Below, one piece after another: positions 11,601 through 21,631 of a DNA stretch of 64,000 nt. Each line of letters starts with the position of its first letter. Positions within the stretch are counted from its first letter, which is position 1. A model generated the notes under the pieces. That model saw only the letters and a program-made list of their open reading frames with translations, searched no databases and was not told the DNA's origin. The stretch comes from Gordius sp. MW1 (taxonomy: Eukaryota > Nematomorpha > Gordioida > Gordea > Gordiidae), in NCBI GenBank assembly GCA_964036665.1, contig OZ038527.1, positions 18,560,221 through 18,624,220 of the forward strand, written 5' to 3'. Both the position numbers and the translations under genes were made by a program.

Positions 11601-11870
11601 TGAGTTGGGCAGTAACCCTAGTGTATTTTTCATATTGCACGGGCGGGGTATGCAGTGCGCGTCGTTTGTGGAGGACGTCCAGCTCTGCTGTAAAATCTTG
11701 TTTGAAATTATCATGATTTTGGAGCTGGTTTTTATAGCCGGTTTCCGACCTAACGCCAACCCTCCACTTTTCCCACACGGATTTGGGATCGTCGTAGGTA
11801 GTGTTTAAAAAATGAACCTTAAAGCTATATAAATTAGTTTTAAGACTCTCTTGCAAAACTTTATACACCT

Positions 11871-12563
11871 CAAATTTTCGCTTCTTAAATTTAAAAATAA
11901 TGGCTCCAATGGTACCTTAAAACAATAAAATTTAAATTAATAACAAAGCGTGTCTTTAAGTTTCTTATGAAGTTTTATATTGTAACCAGCTACTTTTGTT
12001 CCGCACTATTTTCCAAAGTAGAATTAACATCTGAAAATAAATATAATTAAATTTATATATTTAAATCTTTAATCAGCTAATTATTTTAGGGTAGCAGAAA
12101 CTCAAATACGTTTTTACATAGTCATTTTATAAAAATATATTAGAATTTACTTGAGATATCTCTCTATGTTATTTTAATTTACATTATAAATGCTTAAATT
12201 AACTCTAATTAAACTATGGGTTTTATATTGAAGGATAGATAACAGTCTCTTAGTTTAGGAAATATCTGAATATCAAAATAGGATATAATACTCATATACA
12301 TTTTTTACTCCATGATATAGATCATATTCATCATGCTATTGTTGAATAGGCGTACTTAGTAAAGCACTCGTTCAAGAATATATTACTAAAATTTTAATTT
12401 GCAAATGTTAAATTAAATTAAATAATAACATAGTCTAAGAAGTATAAGTGACTAGCCTCTAATTCAGGCTTTTAGCAAAAATAAATGAATTCTGTTAGTA
12501 AATGAGTTTAAAAATTACTATGTGTTGCAAAATTTCCAAATTAATAACTAACCTACATTGATA
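11871..12563. other. AT-rich DNA without recognised features
   Basis: Nothing was recognised; there are no open frames of note. Confidence 0.4.
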
Positions 12564-12599
12564 TTAATTGCTATGCAATTTATGGGCTCGTTTTTTGGT

Positions 12600-12640
12600 T
12601 GTCCGTCCGTCCGTCCGTCCGTCCATTGTCCGTCCATCCC
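12600..12640. repeat. (GTCC)n microsatellite
   Basis: Several near-perfect GTCC units follow the conserved left end of the element. Shorter GTCCGTTGTCC versions occupy the same position at about 57697 and 57778. Confidence 0.9.
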
Positions 12641-12934
12641 TATCTATTTGCATTGGGTATATTAGGTTATCGACTTTTTAAATTAATGCATGAGAAAGAG
12701 GTACCCCACCCCTCATCTCTATCTCCCTCGCTGTGTTATTTTTTAAATTAAGAGGTGCCCCACCCCTCATCTCTATCTTCCTCGCTTTCGGGCGGGGTCG
12801 GGTTTTGATTGCTAGGTTAAATTAATGCATAAGTATATCTATTCGCTTTTGAATTGGGTAACATTGATATTAATTGCTATAATTACCCTATGCCCTCCAC
12901 TACAAGGGTTTGGGTTAAAATCTCAGAGTTTTTT

Positions 12935-14110
12935 TAGACTCTTATGATTGTTCTTGTTACTACCATTGATAATAAGACTTTATGGCCGTCTGCTGGCTGC
13001 TGACCAATGAAAAAAATGACCATTGGCCAAAATGTGAATCTAAGTTTTTTTTTTCTTTTTTTTTGACTATTATGATTGTTCCTGTTACTACCATTGCTAA
13101 TACGACTTTTCGGCCGTCCACTGGCTGCTGACCAAAGAAAAAATGACCATTGGCCAAAATGTGAATCCAAGTTTATTTTTTCGTTTTTTTTGACTATTAT
13201 GATTGTTCCTGTTACTACCATTGCTATTATGACTTTTTGGCCGTCTGCTGGCTGCTGACCAATGAAAAAAATGACCATTGGCCAAAATGTGAATCCAAGT
13301 TTATTTTTTCGTTTTTTTTTGATTATTATGATTGTTCCTGTTACTACCATTTCTATTATGACTTTTTGGCCGTCCGCTGGCTGCTGACCGATGGAAAAAA
13401 TGACCATTGGCCAAAATGTGATTCCAAGTGTTTTTTTCGTTTTAGTTTTGACTATTACGATTGTTCTTGTTACTATCATTGATAATAAGACTTTTTGGCC
13501 GTCCGCTGGCTGCTGACCAATGAAAAAAATGACCATTGGCCAAAATGTGAATCCGAGTTTATTTTTTCGTTTATTTTTGACTATTATGATTATTCCTGTT
13601 ACTACCATTGCTATTATGACTTTTTGGCCGTCCGCTGGCTCCTGACCGATGGAAAAAATGACCATTGGCCAAAATGTGAATCGAAATTATTATTTTCGTT
13701 TTTTTTTTACTATTATGATTGTTCCTGTTCCTACCATTGCTATTATGACTTTTTGGCCGTCCGCTGGCTGCTGACCAATGGAATAAAATGACTTGACCAA
13801 AATGTGATTCGAAAATTTTTTTTTTCGTTTTTTTTGACTATTATGAATTTATATCCACTTTTACCGTGTCTTGGCTGCTGACCAATGGAATAAAATGACC
13901 ATTGGCCAAAATGTGATTCGAAAATTTTTTTTTTTCGTTTGTTTTTACTCTTATGAATTTATATCCATTTTTACCGTGTGCTGGCTGCTGACCGATGGAA
14001 AAAAATGACCATTGGCCAAAGTGAGCATCAAATTTTTTTTTCCGTTTTTTTGGCTATCATTGACTTATAGAGTATCTGTTGGTACTGACCAATGGAGAAA
14101 AAATGACCAT
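12935..14110 (+). repeat. Minisatellite array, about 126-bp units
   Basis: About ten units run in order: type A (TTTTTGGCCGTCCGCTGGCT), type B (TATCCACTTTTACCGTGT) and type C (TATAGAGTATCTGTTGGTAC). Each has CTGCTGACCAATG, an A-run, then ATGACCATTGGCCAAAATGTG and a T-run. Within each unit CCAATGG/CCATTGG can form a hairpin. Long open frames here, on both strands, are artefacts of the repeat. Confidence 0.9.
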
Positions 14111-14889
14111 TCGCCAAATTTTTGATTTTTTTATTAAAAATTGTTCAAATTCAACAAAAATTTCTCCCAACAATTCTGCAAATTCTTAACATTGTGATGT
14201 TTTATAATATAATGTTTGTTAGACCCATAATCACTAAAGGCCGTAAAAACTAATGTAATACGCAACTAGATGCAAACACTAAATCTAACCCTAACCCTTG
14301 CCTATATTACATTTTGCCTATATTACATTTTGCCTATAAATGGAAAATTTGTATAAATAATTAATTAATCATTAGGCATTTAATACCCCTTTATAGGCAT
14401 TCTCGCCCGTTCCCACCTTTCTCGCCCATAAATTGCATAGCAAATATGATACATTTATACGAAGTAAAGATAAGTCGTCCCCTCCCCTTCTCCCCTCCCC
14501 CTTCCCACGAGGGCCGAAGGCCCGAGTTTTATTATAGCCCAATCGATTTAAAGTATTTTTACAGTTTGTCATTCTTATTTTATTATTGGCATATTAAAAT
14601 ATTCGTAACAAGTCTTATTCAATCATAAAAGACCCAACTTAAATTTTATGAGAGCTATGTCTGCAATCTATTTAATATAAAGGGTTTCAACTAGTTATTA
14701 CAGGTTATGATATAAAGTCGATTTTATTTAAGTGTTAATCATTTTATTAGTAGTTTTATCTGTATAATTTATAAAAGCCTGCAAATTAACTCTTTTTAAA
14801 CCCAACCCGATACAAAATAAATTAATGCCAATCACTAATGGTATTAATAAGTGCTTAACATCTTTCTTTTTACTGAATACAAAGTCGTT

Positions 14890-17290
14890 CTTTTGCTCTT
14901 TTCCTAAGCACCTCCATGTCCAACAATTTCATTTATATCATTCTCGTCATAGTATATGTCCCATCTCAGGCGATTTTCGTTTATCTCTCTGCCAATGTAC
15001 CTATTTGTACTGAGGAAGCCATTTGTCATATGGTCGAGCTTTGTATACCTCAAGCTCCAGCCTAAGATTCTCATCTTCGTGGCTTTTAATAACCGTAGCG
15101 TTTAATGCCCATGATTAACTTTCGTGGAGATCATTGGTCTTATGATGGACATATAAGCATTGCTCTTCAACCTTATTACTATCTTCTTGTCGCACATTAC
15201 ACCGGATATAAGTCATCTTTTCGGATCCGTTTGCGCTCCCTCTTCATTTAGTAATTAAAGTAGGTATTGAACATGCTTAGGTTTGGATACTTGTAATCAT
15301 ATCCAGGGAAGAAGTCCAGTGATGTTCATCTTTCAATATTTCGCATTTCGATTGTTGACTTTTAGCATATTTAATCAACCGTTTTAATTACTTTTTGGCT
15401 TCGAAAACCTTCTCACCTCGCACTGTAATACATTTTTGGTCTATAAGGCATACACTAAGGAGATGACTTTTATATGTCTCTCGTTTTTTGTCCTTAGTTA
15501 TATTGGATAAATAGAGGTAAGGAGCTAATCGTTGATTTACTTTTTAAACCGAAAATATTCAGGATTCTTAACTTTAACTCAAAAAAATTAGGCTTCATAA
15601 ATAATTTATCATAGGTGTTTATATGCACAGGGATATCTCTTCTCAAGCACCACCATCTCAAATCGCGAGGAGTTTTTTCCTAGTCGATAAAGAGCATTTG
15701 TAAATTTGATCTCTTTTTCCCATTTCCATTATTTGTCTTAGTGCGAAGGTTCGATTGTGGATTAGCTGATTTGTCTACCTTGTTCTTCAGCCTTATTACT
15801 AAATATCCATAAGTTTTAAAGAATAATATGTTAGTCGATATCTTAGTAATTGCCACACATAAGAGTAAAATTGTGCTTCCTCCTCATTGATTGCGAATTC
15901 ACTCTTTTGCTAAGTTCTTCATCCTCCCCCATCGTACTCATGCCTCCATATGAAATCCATCTGGGCCTTAGCTTTTCCTTTTTATATCTTTTTCATTTGC
16001 ATTTTAAAAAGTTCGATTATAATTATAACAGGCCAACAGGCTCTTTATAGCGGGAAGGGGATCTTTGTCATTCATATTATAAGTAAGTTAATTGAGATAG
16101 GAGGTTTGGACATCCGCGACTTTTATTCTTCCTTATTTAGCCATACTGTACATAAGTCTATAGCCCCCTGTATGCTCCAGTTTGTATGCGACGGTGAACG
16201 CAGCATTATTCATAACGGTGCCTATTTATTTTCCTAATAACCCTCCAACTTAGATTCATGTCACCATCTATATAGAATTAATTGTTTTTTTAACCGATTG
16301 ATTTCACCACTATTTTTTTGGTCTATCCTCCTTTATGTCCGCAGATAGCGTCTCCCAATCGTCGTTTATGCTCATTTAAACTTGTGACTCTCAGAAGTGT
16401 GGCGGGTTTCTCGGGGTATTTATTGCTTGTCGACCTAATTTTAGCATTTCTTGTCTAATTATGGGTTAAACCTTTTTTTGAAACTCTTCTTACGTAATCC
16501 ATAACGAGTAACGATTTTGCCCGGCATCCTGTCCCGTAATACTTAGCAATCCTTAATCCTCAAATCTTTTCGCCGCTTAAGCAAATAATCAATTTGACTG
16601 AGATGCCTTCTACTTCTATAAGTCACGACATGATCTTCGCACTTTCGAAACATAGGTATTGACTAAACCTGTTGTTGAGATATTTGTGAAAATTTCTTCT
16701 CTTACTTGTACTTTAGGTCATGCCGCCTATGATTTCGTTCATGCCCGTCATGATTTTGTAACGAGGGCGCTGCGACATGCCTTAATAATTAGCTTCTCTT
16801 TTTGTCGTATGCCTTGGATTCTTTGCTAAAGAATTAAAGGAAATGTCTATTTCAGTTTTCATGCACCCAGTTTGCGGAGCATACGTAAATATAATGGTTA
16901 GGAAACAGCCCTCATGGTCCAAAATTTGCACACACATCAACGACTCTAAGCATCGTGACCACCTTGTCCAACCTATTAGCTTACCATACAAACCCCGTAT
17001 CTATAATTTGGCACCCACTATAAAATAGCTTATATTCCTCTAGACCTTTGGCTACATTCCACCTCGTCTCTTGTAGGAAGGCGATGTGTATCATTCCTCT
17101 GTGCAGCATTTGTGAGACCTCGATTATCTTTCCCATAATAATGCCAACATTCAAGCATGCTCTTCGCATTCTATTCACAACTATATTATTTTCAGCCTTC
17201 TTGTGAGTCAGTGGTAACCCTAGTGTTTTCTTCGCATTGCATGGACGGAAATTGGCTCTAAGAGGATGTAATGGAACCATTCAGAATGGG
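14890..17290 (-). mobile_element. RTE-like LINE, copy 3 (most decayed)
   Basis: It is homologous to copy 2 and in the same orientation. Endonuclease remnants lie at 17280-16981 (ACLNVGIIMGKIIEVSQML, HIAFLQETRWNVAKG) and 16991-16782. The linker is near 16560-16640 and reverse transcriptase pieces at 16100-15600. The catalytic box is lost (near 15445 it reads YAL plus a stop). The 3' part at 15060-14890 aligns to the C-terminal region of copy 2. Confidence 0.75.
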
Positions 17291-17946
17291 CGACTTTCTT
17301 ATTTCGGTCAAAAAGAGTGTTGGAACTATCGAGTGTGTGCTGATAATCGCGTTACATTAAATAAAAGGGTGATGAGATTAAACATCTGTTGCCTGTGTTT
17401 GAGATGTTAATAGCTAATTTAAAGGTAGTAAATAATTCAAAGTAAGTTTGATTAACGCCTATTTGCTTAGATTATGCACTGCGGGACATTAACTTAGAAA
17501 CTTTATAAGTCCCAATTTTTGCGTCATAAAAGGAAAGGAGACGAAGTTAAAATCGGTTAAGAGTTATAATAAAATTTACCTATTAAAAATATTTTGATTA
17601 ATTATACTCTCTTGGTAAAATATATTTACCTAATTTATGCAAAACATTTGATAAAAATCGGTTTTCGGAATTTATCGTTTATAATAAACAGTATTGTAGT
17701 GTATTCGTGTATTCGCACGGTCCACCGAATTTATAAAGGCCTCTATGGTAACAATACACTTTTAAACAAACTATTAAATTAGTGTTATTAGATACAATAC
17801 ATTATTTGTTTAAATATATTTTGTTAACCAATATCACAACCATAACAAAGAAGTTAATTTATGAAGGCTGATTTCCAATTCACCTGTGCATTTGAAATTC
17901 TTATTGAAAAAACATAAAAATGAGCAATGCTCATACGCATTGGGTA
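17291..17946. other. AT-rich DNA without recognised features
   Basis: Nothing was recognised between LINE copy 3 and the hAT-type element. Confidence 0.4.
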
Positions 17947-17954
17947 GATCAGAC

Positions 17955-19842
17955 TAGAGACCTGCAACGGGCCTGTTTAGGTCAGTCGGCCGCCCGTAAT
18001 AAAAATTTAAAAGCCCGGCCTGGCCATGGCTGTCAAAATATTTAACTATAAGCCCGGGCCCGGCCCGCTAATTTTATACAAAGCCCGAGCCCGGCCCGGG
18101 CCCGTATTTATTTTTATTTTTTTTGTTTTTTTTTTTTGGTAAACGAAACGCATTAATTTAGGTAATAATCAGTCGGGCACAAAAACAATAATGGAATTTA
18201 AGCTCGGGCGATGTCGAAAATAGTAAAGCCAATCAGCGGTCATTAGCTAGTGTATTTGCGAAAGCAAAATAAAAGTCTTTTACTGAAGCATAAGTCCACA
18301 GCCATTAAAAACCATATAAGTTTCCACGGCAATTATATTAAAAAGTTACAAGTTAGACAGGACGGACGGCCGGACAATCAATAGCGAGCCCATAAATTGC
18401 AGAGCAATTAATATTCTTACATAATATATTAAAATAATTCATTCAATATTGCTAGAGGGTATAAATGAAGAGGCAAGGATGGGCAGCTGCCCCCACCCCC
18501 TCCAAATCCAAAAGTTCTTGATCCAAAAAATCTTTTTTGCCCTACCTATGCCCCCCTCTAAGGTGGCTACGCCTATAAGATTGTATAAATATCTTTAACG
18601 TTTATAATGCGGGTTGAGATATTGATGAATTAATGAACTAAGATGGAATTTAACCATTCTTGTTAATTTTATATACATAAATAATTATATATTAGAACTT
18701 TATAAAAACACTTTCTTTTATACTAAATCTAATCGATTTTGTAACGGGCTTTTAACGGGTTTTGAGTAGGGGAGACCGGGGCTTGTCGTAGCCCGGGGCT
18801 ACTATTATTTTTGTAATTATTTTTTAAAATAATAATGATATACATTAAAATTTAAACCTATGTGTGTTTTTCCATGAGGTATAAGTAATTAAATTTTTGT
18901 TTAGAAAAAATAAAATTTAAAATTTTTATAGAGGAAAAACGATTTTTCGGGGCTGTTATTAGCCTTGACAAAATTTTGTATTTTGCGCATAAAATTTTTT
19001 TGCCTGCATATTTTGGACTAATTTAAGTTTTATCGTATAAAGGAATATTTACTCTATAAATATTGCCTAATTTTAAATTTTTTATTAGCAATATAATATG
19101 ATAAATTATTATTTGTATAAAAAAATTAGGGGCGGGGCTAGTCGGTGAGGGGCTAGTAGTAGCCATTTTTCATTGCGTAGACAAATATCAAGATTTAAAA
19201 AACAATAGTTTTGTTTAATAATAATTTATGTTAGTGTAATTTGGAATATTAATAAACTATTTAAAGATTTTTTCCATTGCAGAATTTGTCTTTTATGGGT
19301 ACCTAAATCAGATTGTCTTCATGACCCTTTTTTATTTGTATTATGTAAAATATAACCATATTCATTTGCTTTCTCTATGTTTTTTTTGTAATAAAACAAT
19401 CCTTTTATTGATTTGAGTTAGCATACACCAATAGAAAGTGAAATCGTAAGGGATAATCTATCCCACGAAAGGGGCTATAACTTGCCCCGGACATTTTTTA
19501 AATTTTTTAGGATTTTTGTTTTTTTTAAATTTAATATGTGAGAAAACTATTGATTTTTTCAATCCGAATTTTTTTCCTGTTGTAAAAATAGACCTTAAAA
19601 TTACGTTCCAACAAAAAAATTGAAAAAATAAACATTAGTTTTTTTTAAAAGTGGTTTAATTTTTTATGGCTATTAGGCCCCGGTCTCCCCTATATTTAGG
19701 CCCTGCCCGAGCCCGTTATGTTATATTACGGCCCCTCCAGGCCCGACCCGTTGTTTTATTTTTAAGCAGAAGCCCGTCCAAGCGCCCGTGGGCCGGGCTT
19801 TTAGGTCCGTCCTCGGGCCGGGCCGGGCCGTGCAGGTCTCTA
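17955..19842. mobile_element. hAT-type non-autonomous element with nested insertions
   Basis: Terminal inverted repeats TAGAGACCTGCA...TGCAGGTCTCTA are flanked by the perfect 8-bp duplication gatcagac (17947-17954, 19843-19850). Subterminal GGGCCCGGCC-type tracts occur at both ends. Nested inside are an end fragment of the hairpin/minisatellite family (about 18355-18412), a decayed MITE (about 18465-18576) and a TA-flanked element (18769-19690). No transposase remains. Confidence 0.88.
18769..19690. mobile_element. TA-flanked non-autonomous element nested in the hAT element
   Basis: Inverted ends GGGGAGACCGGGGC and GCCCCGGTCTCCCC are flanked on both sides by TA. Subterminal repeats of GGGGCTAGT...GTAGCC occur inside. 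The TA flank suggests Tc1/mariner-type insertion (inference). A related one-ended piece is found at 50277-50480. Confidence 0.7.
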
Positions 19843-19912
19843 GATCAGACACATCAGGGGCTGAACTTTAACATAAAAAGGTATTATTAAATGTTATTAC
19901 AACTTGATATCT

Positions 19913-20078
19913 ATGGGCGTAGCCAAGGGGGGGGGACTGGGAGGGGCGGCTGCCCCCTTTAAATCCAAAAATTTGTTCAAAATTATTAAAAATAGGGCTA
20001 AAATTTCAAAAATTGATCATTTTGCCCCTCCCTAAATTATTATTGCCCCCTCTTATTCCAATGCTTGCTAAGCCCATG
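19913..20078. mobile_element. hAT-type MITE, CATGGGCGTAGCCAG family
   Basis: The ends are ATGGGCGTAGCCAAGG and CTTGCTAAGCCCATG. The flanks tgatatct/ttatatct differ by one base. Confidence 0.75.
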
Positions 20079-20769
20079 TTATATCTATATATAAATGTTA
20101 AAAAATGACGCATAATTTTTATTTAGATTATACATTATTGCATATTTTGAATATAATTTGTGAATGTGCAATTGCCATGTTTTTTGAGCTACCATTCTAA
20201 ATCTTCAACATAGATTCTGCGAATCTGGGTTAAATTTGTATGAATTTATAACTTGCCTTGCTAAACAAATAGTTAAAAATATTGAAATTTACTAATAGTA
20301 GTAATTTTTTGTTTTAATCGGGCAAATAAAAGGGTATTTGCAAACACCCCTTAAAGCACAATTGTCCTCTTTCAGATCTAGAAACATGACTGGCCCTTAA
20401 TGTTTGCCCGATCTGAAACCAAGCTTTCGGGAAGATTTTAAGGTGGGTCAAAATTTTTTAAACTCTTCACAGGTGATTAATTAATTTTATTATTAAACAT
20501 TTTTTGTTTTTAAATTCGACAATTCAATTAACACTGGATGTTGAATTTGTTACATGCAAGTTTCAAACTAATATGAACGTTTCCTCACGCGAAAAAAGCA
20601 CAAGTTTTTGGTCATTTAGAGCTATTATAAATATTGAAAAATTTTGGTTCTTTAAAATTTAGTGTGAAGCAATAATTTTATCATTAATTTCTTAATTTGG
20701 ATGTTGCAAACTTACACAAAAAATAAATGCACTCTTATAGATAAAAAAATATAATTAATCCAGTAATAG

Positions 20770-21623
20770 TAGAGCTGTTAAATTAACTAGTTCCAAGGAA
20801 CTAGTTCCGAACTAGTTCCCTTTTTTTAAAAAAAAGGAACTAATAAGTTCCTTTTTAAAATGAGGAACTGGAACTGGAACTAGTTCCTATTTTCTCAATT
20901 TATTGCAAAAGGAACTATTTACAAGTTCCTTTTAAGTTCCTTTTGCCAATTTAAATATACATTAAATTTTTTAAATTAATTTATAATTTAAATATTATTT
21001 AGTATTTTATTCACGGTAGTGTTTGTTAAATAAATTTTTCGACTTATGGTAATTTATATAAAGTTCATTTCCTTTAATTGGTTTTTAATTTTTATCATAT
21101 TCCTAGTCCTAAATCTCAACAGGCTGGACCTAGTTTATCAGAAATGGATTTTTTTGAATTCAAAAATGATGAAAAGAATGAATCAATTGAACGTTTTTTG
21201 CTTTCTAATAACCGGAATTTAAGTCTCTTAGACAGTTTTCCCCATTAAAAAAACTATTTATTAAATATAATACGCCATGACCATTAAGTGCCCCTGTGGA
21301 AAGATTATTTAGCTTGGGCAAAATTTTATTTAGAGACAAGCGAACATGTCTTTTAGATGACAACTTTGAAAATAATATTTTGTTAAAATCAAATAAACAT
21401 TTATTTCCTGATGATTTTTATAAATTGTAATATATATATTGGTTTTACGAATTAATAAAAGATGTTTGTACATTTAAAAAAAAAATAAAAAGGAACTTCA
21501 AAGGAACTGAACTGGAACTGTTCCTTTTAAAATGAGGAAGTAGGAACTGGAACTTGTTCCATTTTAGGCAAAGGAACTGGAACTTGACAAGTTCCTTTTT
21601 AAAAGGAACTTTTAACAGCTCTA
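20770..21623 (+). mobile_element. hAT element remnant with transposase C-terminus
   Basis: Terminal inverted repeats TAGAGCTGTTAAA...TTTAACAGCTCTA are flanked by the perfect 8-bp duplication agtaatag (20762-20769, 21624-21631). Subterminal regions are packed with GGAACTAGTTCC and AAGGAACT motifs in both directions. The interior (21100-21430) encodes the end of a hAT transposase. The length of 854 bp means most of the transposase is deleted. Confidence 0.9.
21100..21430 (+). pseudogene. hAT transposase C-terminal (dimerisation) fragment
   Basis: After AGPSLSEMDFFEFKND and a frameshift, the frame reads LSAPVERLFSLGKILFRDKR, then TCLLDDNFENNILLKSNKHL. This is the hATC signature (S-A-P-x-E-R-x-F-S, K-R...L...N-F-E...L-L-K-x-N). 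Only this domain remains and it is broken. Confidence 0.8.
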
Positions 21624-21631
21624 AGTAATAG

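Larger units (their letters stand above)
8795..11870 (-). mobile_element. RTE-like LINE, copy 2 (best preserved)
   Basis: The minus strand encodes, in order, an N-terminal region (11868-11500), AP-endonuclease (about 11560-11000: VHIACLQETRWNGTKDRE, RLIIGADFNAHVGKD), a linker (YFQKREDHIVTYRSGKHFSQ), reverse transcriptase (about 10760-9500: NIGMVELFQEDEVRTQMNKM, FEFVAGKSTIDPIFAL, VFIDLEKAYDTVP) and a C-terminal part (9131-8900: EMKMIRWSLGYTKLD, NRLRWYGHILRRDTNDVN). This is the common animal endonuclease-reverse transcriptase organisation. Several frameshifts break it. The catalytic box reads YAGD at 9543-9554 instead of YADD. Confidence 0.85.
12564..14535 (+). mobile_element. Hairpin-ended, minisatellite-bearing non-autonomous element (Helentron/HINE-like), copy 1
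   Basis: The left end TTAATTGCTATGCAATTTAT leads into GGGCTCG, a (GTCC)n microsatellite (12600-12640) and GCATTGGGTATATTAGG. A minisatellite follows (12935-14110), then a unique tail (14110-14255). The right part (14275-14535) ends in the GC hairpin GGGCCGAAGGCCCG plus AGTTTTATT. No target duplication was seen. Short inverted end motifs, a GTCY-type microsatellite, internal tandem repeats and a 3' hairpin are the known design of Helentron-associated elements such as DINE-1. The class assignment is inference. Confidence 0.55.

Noticed and set aside
12934-13665. 243-codon open frame on the minus strand with repeated IGQQPADGQKV
   Set aside because: It is a translation of the 126-bp minisatellite. 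Equivalent frames occur on both strands and in every array, so it is not evidence of a protein.
14283-14296. Telomere-like CTAACCCTAACCC
   Set aside because: Only two units; the same text recurs at 62057 with the same transposon flank, so it is part of a repeat element.
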